From Posidonia oceanica (taxonomy: Eukaryota > Streptophyta > Magnoliopsida > Alismatales > Posidoniaceae), in the NCBI GenBank assembly GCA_037176725.1, contig JAZBRS010000013.1:3599001-3663000 (forward strand): a stretch of 64,000 bases of DNA, written 5' to 3'. This document shows positions 26,001-38,000 of the stretch, in pieces; the first letter of the stretch is position 1; each line of letters starts with the position of its first letter. Below the pieces are notes generated by a model. It was not told the DNA's origin. It saw only the letters and a program-made list of their open reading frames with translations, and did no database searches. A program made the position numbers and the translations under genes.

Positions 26001-29000
26001 TCTCAATTAACATTAGACAATGTTCTTTACGTATACGAATTTCCAGTTAACCTTTTATCGATTAGTTCCATTACCAAACATCTTAATTGCTTTGTGACAT
26101 TCTTCCATTTTCACTATATCTTTCAGGACCTACGAACGGAGAAGAGGATTGGTTTGGGACTTGACAAAGGCCAAGGAGTCTACCTGCTTGTCAAAGATGA
26201 GATACCTCGAGGTTTTGTATCGTTGGCTTCTACAGTAGAACCATCTATCATATGGCATCGTCGTTTGGGTCATCCTTCTCATCAGAAACTACAGCAGGCT
26301 CTTCCATAGATATCTGTTTCTTCTTTTCAGTGTGAGTCTTGTGAGTTAGGTAAGCACTATCGTGCTACCTTTCGTAGTCTTCGTTTGGTTCGAAGTAGAA
26401 GTCCTTTTGAATTGATTCATTGTGATGTATGGAGTCCAATCAGAACATCTTCTGTGTCTGGTTATAGATATTACATTGTCTTTATTGATAGATTTTCACG
26501 TGTCATGGATTTATTTGTTGAAAGATAGAGTCACTGTTCTTGATACTATTAAAAAGTTTTTTGTGAAAATAATAAATCAATATTTTGTTTGCTCCAAAAT
26601 TCTTCGAACTGATAATGTCTTGGAATTTACTTAAGCAAATCTTTGCCATTATTGTGAATCTCTTGGTGTCATACAACAAACCTCTTGCCTACATACTTCT
26701 CAACAAATGGTGTGGCCAAATGCAAACATCGCCATATACTTGACGTTGCCCAGTCACTCATGCTTGAGATGCATGTTCCAAAGTATCTATAGTCTGAAGC
26801 TGTCATATCTCATCAATCGTATGCCATCCACCCCACTTAGGAGGATGATTCCACTTAAGAGGCTACATCTTGATGTAGATATTTTTCCTCACTCCTTTGG
26901 TGCTATATTCCTGCTACTAGGAAATACCTTGTCTCTATGGATGTTACATTCTTTGAAACTCAGCGCTTCTTTGATAGTGTCTTGTCGTCGTCTGAAAGTA
27001 TACCTTTACCTTGCATTGTTGAGTCTAGGGATACTAATGTCAATGATGCACATACTACAAGAAAAGAGTTATCTGAAACTTTGTAGGTATACCGACGACG
27101 GCCACGTCCCCCCACAGCCACTTCCAACAGGAGAAGCTATCTTTGCCCATAGGCAGCTTCAACCCCGCTCTGACAAGGTTCTACAAGATAAGAAGCTCGT
27201 CGTATAGGGAGAGACCTCCTATGTGCATCTATATCATCTCCAAAACCTCCAGATCGAAGCTAAAGATTTCTACGTCACTCATCTCAACATTGGAGCCTCC
27301 CTTGATGGCTCCCCAATCTGTGAAGTCAAAATCTTCTCCAACCAACAGGGAAACAATGTACCAGCAGGATAGAAAATCCCTCACGTTCAATAGGATCCTG
27401 CTGATCAAATTTCCCAACCGATGGAGGGAGATACAGTACCGACCGGGCCATCGAGAAGTCACCATCAACTCAAACATCTTCCTAAAGAGCAGTAAAGACG
27501 GACTACTGCTGAACTTCATCATGATCACCGTAAACAAGACGATGTGTCTTATCCCGTTCGGGTGCAGCTACATCAGCACTAGACCACACCAGTGGTGGAT
27601 ATCTACCACCATCAAAGGGAGCGAAAGACAGAGGCCAGTGAGCAGGTGGTTCTCAAACATGGTGTAGCAGCCCTTAACAATGTGGATGATCGTCTCCAGA
27701 CACCCGTTGTTGTCTTTACCGGTGAGCCACAACACGTAATCATACAGGAACAAGTAGATACTCCTGATCTCCCGAAGAAGATTGTCCGTCACACACGACT
27801 CCTTTTTATCGAACCATCGGAAAAGTACTGGAACTTCCCCGACAGTAGGCTTGATCGGACTAGATGTGGAATCTACCCTGCTCCTCCGAAGCCCTCCTCT
27901 TCCATCGAAGGGGCACGTGATCGTCATCCTCCTCTTCTTTATTTATAGGAGCCCACACGAGGCTCCCCTGCAACTTCTTTCATGAGAACCGCCACGAGCT
28001 CTACCGCCACAGCCACGCCCCCCAGCTACTATGGTAGACCCACTTGCATCGAACTCTGACCTTGAGCTACCTTGAGAGAAGCCGTCGCCGGCCATTTTAG
28101 AAAGAACGGAAAAGGAAGAAGGAAAGCTTGAAGGCAGGAGTGGAATTGGAGCGCAAAATTTCAGTTTCACGAAGAGCAGAAGCAACAGTAAAAGGGGGCA
28201 TCCCCTCGCTATGGCTATATAAAGGTCTGCTCCAGTGCACTCATTCCAAGAACTCAGGAAAGACATGCACAATGGCAGTTTGAAATGTATTTTCAAAATT
28301 CGAAATTGCCAACATTTGATGCTCCAAAAATCTTTGCAAATCTCAACTAACAGACCTCATTCTGGCCTTGGGAGCAGTTACTGACATAGCCACCGCTAAA
28401 GTGACACATGACCTAAGCAAAGACAATACACCAGTCTATGTTCCACTAGCATTAGCATCTCTGTGCCGACCAACTGTCTACTTCAACAGTTGATCTACCG
28501 ATCAACTACCGAAGTAGGGGAATCCTGATGTAGGGTATTTTTTTCGGCCCGATTCGGACTAGATGACCTTGACCTGGGCGAACAACCTATACACACCCGA
28601 ATGGCAAGCATGAAGACCTCAAACGAATGGCTTATAGGCACTTGGGAGTTCAACTAGCCAAGGCATACTACAAGAATGCCAATCGGACACCCAACCTCTG
28701 TGCCGACCAGACTCCAATCCTCGGGAGCTTCACAGGCTACAACACGTAGTCCCATTGACGCACCGTAGCTTCCACGCGTACGGCTATGCATTCTAACAAT
28801 GCTACATGTAGATTATAACCCAGACACCCGTCCCCAGTGGTGGCATGTGGTCTCGCCTATGCCTAGTAAATTTGCACAGGTTCCTAATGCATATAGTAGC
28901 GCCACATGCCCTTAACAGTAACCAACGGACATCTCAGCAGGCAGACCGGGGTGTTTTTCTAAACAACCCATACCTTCTGTCTCTTACAGGTCTGCAGAGC

Positions 29001-32000
29001 CGCCTGACAAGCCTACGGAAGTCACCTGAGCTGACAAAAACACCTTATTATGCATGGCTCCCTCGTCAGAGCCTGGCGTGTGTCCAAAACAGTACTTCCA
29101 GTGAATATGCTCCGCAACTACCTCCCTCAAGTATAAATGCCCCATTACTAGGATGAGGTGAAGGATTCTAGACTTTTCGACTTTTGAGACTTTGAATTCT
29201 TTTCCACCTAAAATCTTGTTTATGAGTTCTTACTCGCAAATACCTCATAAACCAGGTCTCCCCTCTAACTTACGCATCAGAGCACCTTTGACCGACCGGC
29301 TGGATGTCCTCTGACTGTTCTTTTCCATACGGGCCATCTTAGCTCAGTTGCCGTCCAGCTTTTTGGCAGTTCTTCACCAACACATCAATCCAAAACCAGC
29401 TAGCAATGCAATGCGGTCAAAAGAGGTGAGATCAAAACAAATGTGCAAGTTCCAATTCAACAATTTGAGAAAAGGTTTCTATAGAAATATAAACATTTAT
29501 GTATTTTTACAACAGAATTCTCCTACCGAAACATGACTTTTATTGGTTCTTATTTTTAAAGGCAACATACCACAGTGAGAAGTATAAAATAGCCTTCTTC
29601 GTCTCAACAAAGAGATCATGCATCTAATTTTTTTCAAGAAATTGTAACATCAAAGATTATTTCTTCAACAAATATAGAAATAAAAAAACAAGAACATTGT
29701 TATTCAAGGATTTTTTTCATGCATTTTGGGTTACTTGTCAAGTGTTCCTTAGTCCAATAATTCCATTTTGCTACTGGAATAGGAAAAATATCTTACTTGA
29801 ATTGGTACTTTAAACATTTGACGAGGTATAAGCTCCTTCAATTTTTGTGTAAGAGCCCTTCCAACAGCATATGCCTGGGGAGAATATCAATGGTTCAATC
29901 AGAAATATGAACTACCAAATTCAATAATATTAACTAAATATTAACTACCAAATTCAATAATATTAACTACCAATTGTTGCAATATTGATCAATGGTGTCT
30001 AATTTGATAGGTAACATGTTTTCTCATAATTCATAAAATGCTAAATTTTTTAAGTAACATCTTATCAAGAATCACATAAATGGTATCAGAACTAAGTGCT
30101 ACACCAAAGTGAATTAGTCAAAGCCACCTCTACAGTCCTGCAGCGCCTGTTGATCTTACCGTAACATTTGACAAGGACATCAAGAGGTTAAATAAGGAGA
30201 ATGTAATACCATAAGACGTGCTTGAGGTGTTTGAATTGCTTTAGGATGTTCAGTACCATACCACTTAAGCATATAAAGATAATTTGAAGATCCAAGACAG
30301 GAATATATGGATATAAGTTGCTGCTAAGTATTACAGCTTAAGCATTTTGTCCTAAGTTAGTGAATCATACTCAAAATGCTTCAAGACAATGGTATCACGG
30401 ACTTGGCCAAGCAAGTGGGCTTGGACTCAAGTCATGACAAGATGGTATTCACAAATATCACTATAATGTAGACAATATTACAAAAGAAAGGTGAACCACA
30501 GAACACAAAAAGCTTCTTCCATAGAGTTTACCAGATGCGAATTTATTAACAAAATAAAAATAAGACAAGCTAATCGAGCATTAATTATATAAAATCTAAG
30601 AGTTAACAACTTTAACTGCTTATCTAATTTCTTCTTGCACCAAGCAAAAAACTGATCGAGAAAAGCTATCAGATTGTGTCTCGTTTTACAAAAGATTCTG
30701 ACAAACATCACATGATACACATTTATCAATATTAAACTCTGAAAGATTGTACTCAGAATCTCAAAATTGTCAACAAAAAAGATCCAACTTGTATCAAGAA
30801 TTGTCCACAGGTCCTTGCAACTTTCATATTTGGAAAAAAAATCCCAATGGCAAAATCTTACCATAGATTTATCTTAGTAATTAATATATATGTAAGTATA
30901 ATTCCATAATAATTAATATTGTACAAGTTGGTACACGATCAAATCAATACAAAAAGTTGATAACACACTCCTTTACCTTATCCTTGTGGACTATTGTTGC
31001 TAGTGGCTCTACAGGCTCACCATTAATTAGAACATCAAGTTTTACTAAGTCACTTGCCCTGTACCTGTCATATGACCAAACAAGCATCGTAAGTGTTTTG
31101 ACTTTTTTTATAAATGATTGGAAGTGTTTAGACTTCTTCATAGTAAGTGTTTATGTTCCCATTCAATTTCAATATTCTAGATCCAAGAAAGGAAGTCACA
31201 AATGTTTGAGCAGCTATATCATGGGAGCACCCACTGTTGAATAGTGAGAACTTGGCAAGCCCACTGAGAGCAACTTAAAATAAATGAGATATAGGTAATG
31301 GTACATTGACAAGGAATGTATGCATTTTCAACAAAAGATATGGTGGCATCATGTAGAATATTCGAATCCTACAAGTGAATAGAAATCAAATCTGTAACAG
31401 ATCTTAACTTAAACACCCATACATCCTCTTAAAGAGAACTTTGGTGTAACGATCCAGATTTTAGGCGACATTTTAAACCTGATATTTAATCTGAATTTCT
31501 AGGTTATTGGACGCTGGAATGCCTGCGTCTTATGACTAATATCCTTGCGTCTTATGTTAAACGCAATGAAGTCTACGTTTAACACTTGTGGATCTCATTG
31601 TTAGGCGCGTACATGCATGCGTCTTATGTTAGACGCATAACAACACGCGTATAACGCCTTCAGTTGCATCCAGAAACTTCAGTTGCCTATATAAGTGGTA
31701 TGCCGATGGCTTTTGAGGGGGATTCTTTCTCTTTTCCTCTCCTCCTCTTCTTGGTTCAGTGAGGGTGAGCTCATGAGATTCCCAGGGGATTTCATGGGAG
31801 AGAGAGAGAGAGAGAGAGAGTTGAGGACTTATTTGAGGGGTGTGCTTGATGGAATTCCTTACATGCACGTGGTTGTGATCGTCGAGGTGGTGCTCCAGCG
31901 ACCTCAAGCTGCTCTGGGCTTTGGGACTAAGGGAGAAGGTGTTGCAAGCTTAGAAACCAAGGTGAGCCAAGTTGGGTTCATGGGTTTTGGGTTTTCCTTC

Positions 32001-35000
32001 TTTTTCCTCTTTTCTCTTGGTACACACACTGATCATCGGATTTGTGTGTGTCGTATGAGTCCCTGTGGAGCGGTGGAGGCCAGAGAGAGGGAGGAAGGGT
32101 GATCGGGTCTTGGTTGGAGCTCAGAAGTTCGTGGGAGCTTGCTGTGTTTAGTCCTCCTCATGAGTGCAAGGTACACACCCATTTAGTGGTTATTTTAGAA
32201 TGTTTTGGTAGTGGATTATATCGTTTGCATGTGTGGATTGATGCTCTATTAGGTGGTCTTGGATGGCATGTAGTTGTTGGGATTTTTGCATGTCTGAGAT
32301 GGAGGATTTAGCTAGACCTCTTGCTATAGGGCATTGGACGCAGCCCGAGCCGTGTCTTAAGCGTGTTTCCAATAGCTTTGCATATTTCTTCATGAAAATG
32401 GTTTGGTTGATTCCTTAAATTGATATATGATGCATGTTGTAGTAAGTATGGTTATTCCAACCTTATTGGTTGGTCTCCTAGCTAATTTGATGTAGGTGCA
32501 TGTTAGCTGGTGGGGATTTAATTAAAAATCTAAGCCCTGGGTTGTAGGACGTAGCCCAGGCTGCGTCTAATGTTAGACGCAGGATGCCTAGCGTCCTACA
32601 CCCCAAGAAGAGTTTTAAATGCATGCTTAATTGGAAGTAGTTTAAATGGATTAGGGAATTGATAATAAGTTGCATGCAGTGTAATTAATGATAGTTAGTT
32701 ATAATTTGACCTCATAAAAAGTTGATTAGAGTGTAGACTAGTTTTAAGAGGATTTTAGGAGTGTTTTGGTTACAGATGTATTTCTGGGTTGTTAGACGCA
32801 TACTGTGTTGCGTCTAACGTAAGACACAGCACAGTATGCGCCTTACACCTGGAAGTGAATTCTAAATAGTTTTCTAGCATAATCAATTGACAAATGACAT
32901 AGAAAATACTAGGTCGCCTATTTAACCTCCCTGATATAAATAAGAATCTATAGATGAACTAGAAGATGTTTTCCATAGTTTAATATTATTCTTGTGTGGT
33001 GTACACTGAAGTATTTATTCAGCGGCACAATCTGGTTTGTTAGACACTGGGGAGCCCAACGTCCAATGTTACACGCAGGTCAGGTTGTGTTTAACACCAT
33101 GAATCGAGAACTTAAGGTTCTGGATTTGGTTTGTGATAGTGTTTGGTCATGGTGTCTGTTAAAGATGATATATATTTATATGTGTGTAGTAAGACATTGT
33201 TGGTAAATGAGTTATTGGATATCTGATTAGTCTAAGGTTTCCAATCACTCCTATATATATGTATCAACAAATATGCAATAAGATGTATCTCTTTTCTCTC
33301 TGTTTTTCATCTTCAACATGGTACCAGAGCCCAGATAAAACCCTAGGCAGCCATCACAACCACCACCTGCGACCACCGGCCTACACCAGGCCTCTCGCCA
33401 CCACCGATAGCCCCTGCAGGGCCTTCCTGCGGCTCCACCAGCCCCAGCAAGGCCTTCCAGGCCAGCCGCCGGCACCGTCCAGGGCCTCCAGACCCTCCGC
33501 CGGCTCCGTCTAGGCCAGTCGCCGCGCCAAGCAGAGCCGTCCAGGCCCTCTGCCGGCTACAGCCAGCCTGTCCAGGCCAGCCGCCGGTTCCGACGCATGT
33601 CCAGCCACCGGTGAGGCCGCCGTCCTCTCTAGTCCTTGCGTAGGAGCAGTCCAGTCCCTCCTGTGCCGTGGTTTGCCATTTCAGGCCATGTTTGAGGCCT
33701 TCTTCAGCCTTCAATCTCTGTTGTGTGTGGATACGTCATATCCACACGTGGTGAGCAACCCCGTTCATCTCTTGTGTGCTGTTTTTTTCATTTATAGTCA
33801 GAATATGGCTTCTAGGGATTCCTTGGTTAAGCATCTCAGTGGGACTTCTGAGAAACTTAATGGGAAAAACTATCTCCTCTGGTCGTAAAACTTCAAGACG
33901 TTTGTAGTTGCCCTCCGGAAGTTGAAGCACCTTACGCATCCTTCAGACAGTAAGGATGCGGCCTATGAAGACTGGTGTGCGGATGATGCCGCTATTGTGT
34001 CATGGCTTGGAAATAGCATGGAGCCCGCAGTTGCACGTGGTGTTATGTTGTTGAGGCCAGCAAAGAAAATCTGGGACACATACCGACTCACGTATGGTCA
34101 CGAGAAGAACATCTCCCCAGATTTCGAGGTCTATGAACAGTTATTCACACTCCGTCAAGGTGATCGATCTGTACAGGAGCACTTTACACTCTTACGTGCC
34201 TTGCTTAATGAACTTGAGATGTATCAACCTCTCACCAGCGATGTCAGTCAGATGAAAGGATATCGTGAGGAGCTTGCAGTGGCTATTTACCTCTTCAGCT
34301 TGAATTCTGATCTTAGTTCCCAGATTTAACGACAAATCTTAGGTGCTGACAGTGTTTCCGATCTACATACTGTTTTTTTGAAGGTGTTATGAATTTCTAC
34401 AGGGACTCCTACTTTGGCTTCAAAACCGTCCGTTATGGCTACCACTACGGGCCGTGGCCGTGGAAACTATCGAGGCGGTGATCGTGGTCGTTCCGACAGC
34501 GAAGGACGACCAAAATGCTCACACTATGGACAATTGGGACAACGAGTAAACCGATGTTGGGATCTGATTGGAAGACCACAGACAGCACATGTTACTACAG
34601 AGTTACCACCTACGGCTTCAACCAGTGACGACCAAACTTTTACTGTCTCAGGCTGACTATGAGCAACTCCTACAGCTAAAGGTCACTGACTCCACTGCCA
34701 CTACTACACAAGCTACCTCCTCAGGTACTAGTACTCTCCTTGCATCCAAAAATCCTTACTGGATTATTGATTCCGGTGCCTCCTCCCATATGTCAGGTAC
34801 AAGAAATTTGTTTACTCGTTTGTCTCAACTTTCTGATATTCGATCGGTGGCAATTACTGATGGCCGGTCTTGTCCTGTCTCAGATGAAGGTGTTGTGTAG
34901 ATCTCTTCACAATTGTCTCTTGAAAATGTCCTTTTTGTGCCAGATTTTTCAGTTAACCTTTTATCAATTAGTGCTATTACAAAACAGTTACATTGTTATG

Positions 35001-38000
35001 TAACCTTCTTTCCTTTCCATTGCACTTTTCAGGATTTGCAGACGGGGAGAATGATTGATTTAGGCCGTGAACGAGGCAATGGTGTGTACCTGCTGGTGAG
35101 TGATGATATACCTCGAGGATTAACATCTGTAGCATCTACGTCTGAGCCTTCTTCCTTGTGACACTACCGAGTAAGTCATCCATCTCATCAGAAGCTACGA
35201 TAGACCTTACCTTGGTGTTCTGTTTCTCAGTTTAATTGTGAGTCTTGTCAATTAGATAAGCACCATCGTGCTTCCTTTCGATATGTGTGCCTTGTATCGA
35301 GTCCTACTCTGTTTGAGTTAGTCCATTGTGATGTCTGGGTCCGACCAGAGTCTCATCTGTGACTGGTCATCGATATTATATAGTTTTTATTAATAATTTT
35401 TCAAGAGTCTTGGGTATATTTACTTAAAGATCGTGGTCATATCTATGATGTACTCAGAACCTTTCTTACAGAAATAAAAAATCAGTTTGCTATCACTCCA
35501 AAAATTTTACGTACTGATAATGCACTTGAATGTGTCCAATCTAAAATTACATCTTATTGTACTACATTAGGAATTATACATCGTGTCTCCACATTTCCCA
35601 ACAAAATGGGGTCGCGGAATGCAAGCATAGGCATATATTGGATGTTACTCGTACTATTATGCTTCATATGCATGTTCCAAAATATCTGTGGTCAGATGCT
35701 GTTCTCACTGCTACATACCTCATAAACAGAATGCCTTCTGCCCTTCTAGGAGGTGAGGTTCCTCTCCGTCGTGTCAAACCTGACACACCTTTATTCACTT
35801 TACCTCATCGGATTTTTGGGTGTGTTGTCTTTGTTCAGGATCTCTCCTCTCTCCTGGTTTGGATAAACAGTCTCCTAGATCTATCAAGTGCATCTTTGTG
35901 GGGTATTCTAGAACTCAAAGGGGTTATCGTTGTTTTCATCCTCCTATCGGCGATATTTTGTATCGGCTGACGTCACTTTCTTTGAGTCCATGTACTATTA
36001 TGATGAGTCTCCACCACCGGTTGAGTCTATTCCCCTTCCATCTGTTGTTGAGCCTTAGGATGTCGACTCACCAGGTACCTCCACTGTGCATACAGAAGTC
36101 TCTCGTCCTTTGCAGGTATATCACCGACGTCAGACCACACCAGTGCCTCTCACGACTGAACCGGCCTCCTCTGCAGATGCAAATCCGCCTACCAGTTTTT
36201 TAGATCTTCCTATTGCTCTTCGGAAATGTACTTGCTCTTCCATTGCTCATCCCATCTTAAATTTTGTTTCATATGACTCTCTTCATTCTCGTTTCCGTAG
36301 TTGTCTTGTCACTTTCTTTAGAGTCCCTTCCCAGGAATCATCAGGAGGCATTATCCCTTCTTCATTGGAAGGTTGCCATGGATAAGGAGATCACTGCATT
36401 GATCACTCGTGGCACTTAGAGAGTTGGTGTCCCGCACTGTTGGAGCTACAGTAGTCACCTGTCGATGGGTCTACACTATCAAGTACAAAGCAAAAGGCAG
36501 CATCGACAAATACAAAGCCAGATTGGTTGCTCGTGGGTTCACGCAGATTTATGGTGTTGATTATGAAGAGACCTTCTCTCCAGTTGCCCGTCTTAATTCC
36601 ATTAGAGTTATTTTGTCTCTTACTCTCAACAACTTTTGGGATTTATGTCAATTATATGTCAAGAATGCATTCTTGTATGGTGATCTGATTGAGTCTATGC
36701 TTATGAAGCAACCTCCAGGTTATGTTGCTCAGGGAGAAGATCGAGTATGCAGACTGAAGAAGGCAATTTATGGCCTAAAACAGAGTCCCCGAGCCTGATT
36801 TAAGAAGTTCAATCAAGTGGTTGTAGCTGGTAGGTTCCAGAGAAGTGCTCTTGATCACTCAGTATTCTACAGGAAAATTACCTACGACTGTGTCCTTCTG
36901 GCAGTATATGTTGATGACATATTGATGACAGGCAGTGACACAAAAGAGATTGCAGATATTAAAGCACATCTTCAAACTCATTTCATCACTAAAATATGGC
37001 CAAGCCACGGTATTTTCTTAGCATTAAGTTCACATATGCAAATGAGAAAATGGCACTGTCCCAGAGAAAGTATGTCCTAGATCTCTTACAAGAGACAGGT
37101 CTTCTGGGATGCAAACCAGAGAGTACTCCGATTGAGCAGACACCTGCCTTCTAAGACACTAATTCAGACTTATTAGAGGACATTGGTCAGTACAGAAGAT
37201 TGATTGGAAAACTCATATATTTGATAATAACTCGGCCTGATATTTCATATGCAGTCAGTCTATTGAGCCAGTTCATGTATGAGGCCAGGAGAGTACACTA
37301 GACTAGAGCCCTACGTATTCTATCTTATGTCAAAAACGCTCCAGGCAGAGGTTTAGTTTACAGAAGAAATGGCCATATGAAGGTCATTACTTACTCAGAT
37401 TTAGGATATGTAGGGGACCGAGGAGACAGAAAATCTACATCTGGTTTCTGTACTTATGTAGGAGGCAACCTAGTCACCAGGCAAAGCAAGAAGCAAAATG
37501 TAGTGTCAAGATCCAATACTGAAGCAGAATATAGATTCATGGCTCAAACAGCATGTGAGATGATGTGAATCAAGTCAATTTTGATGAAACTTGATTTTGG
37601 TGTTGAGCTACCCATGTCTATGCATTGTGATAATCAGACAGCCATATTTATTGTAAAAAATCCAACCTTTCATGAACGCACGAAGCACATAGAAGTTGAT
37701 TGTCATTATATGAGAGATCTAGTAATAAAGGGAATTATTTTTACACCTTACACTCAGTCTTCATAGCAGCTTGCGAATATTTTCACAAAAGGATTAAGTG
37801 TTGGTGTCTTTGAGTCCTTGTGTACCAAGCATAGTACCAAATGTCGACGTGTGTCACCAAAATTTCACCGACACGTGTCTTATTTTCAATTTACCAACAC
37901 AACTCCGACACGATATCGACATAGAAGTTTTCTAAACAAATGTAGATTTTTTTACTGTGTTTCCACCGATATGATACCGACATACCAACATTTTACCGAC

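Larger units (their letters stand above)
24145..27127 (+). mobile_element. Copia E, truncated at its 3' end
   Basis: Starts with a 132-bp LTR of the copia C family, inserted into copia D at 24144. Leader, gag, protease and integrase follow, but homology stops near 27127 in the integrase-RT linker, next to a minus-strand gag-like fragment. RT, RNase H and the 3' LTR are missing. Confidence 0.88.

Noticed and set aside
27143..27948. Plus-strand open frames of 118-174 codons, considered as an endogenous viral or unknown gene
   Set aside because: The minus strand of the same stretch carries one continuous frame with a recognisable gypsy-type gag pattern. The plus frames shift and show no known motif.
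31629..32393. Several open frames on both strands
   Set aside because: They lie inside the solo LTR, with no domain. The GA run and low complexity keep frames open.
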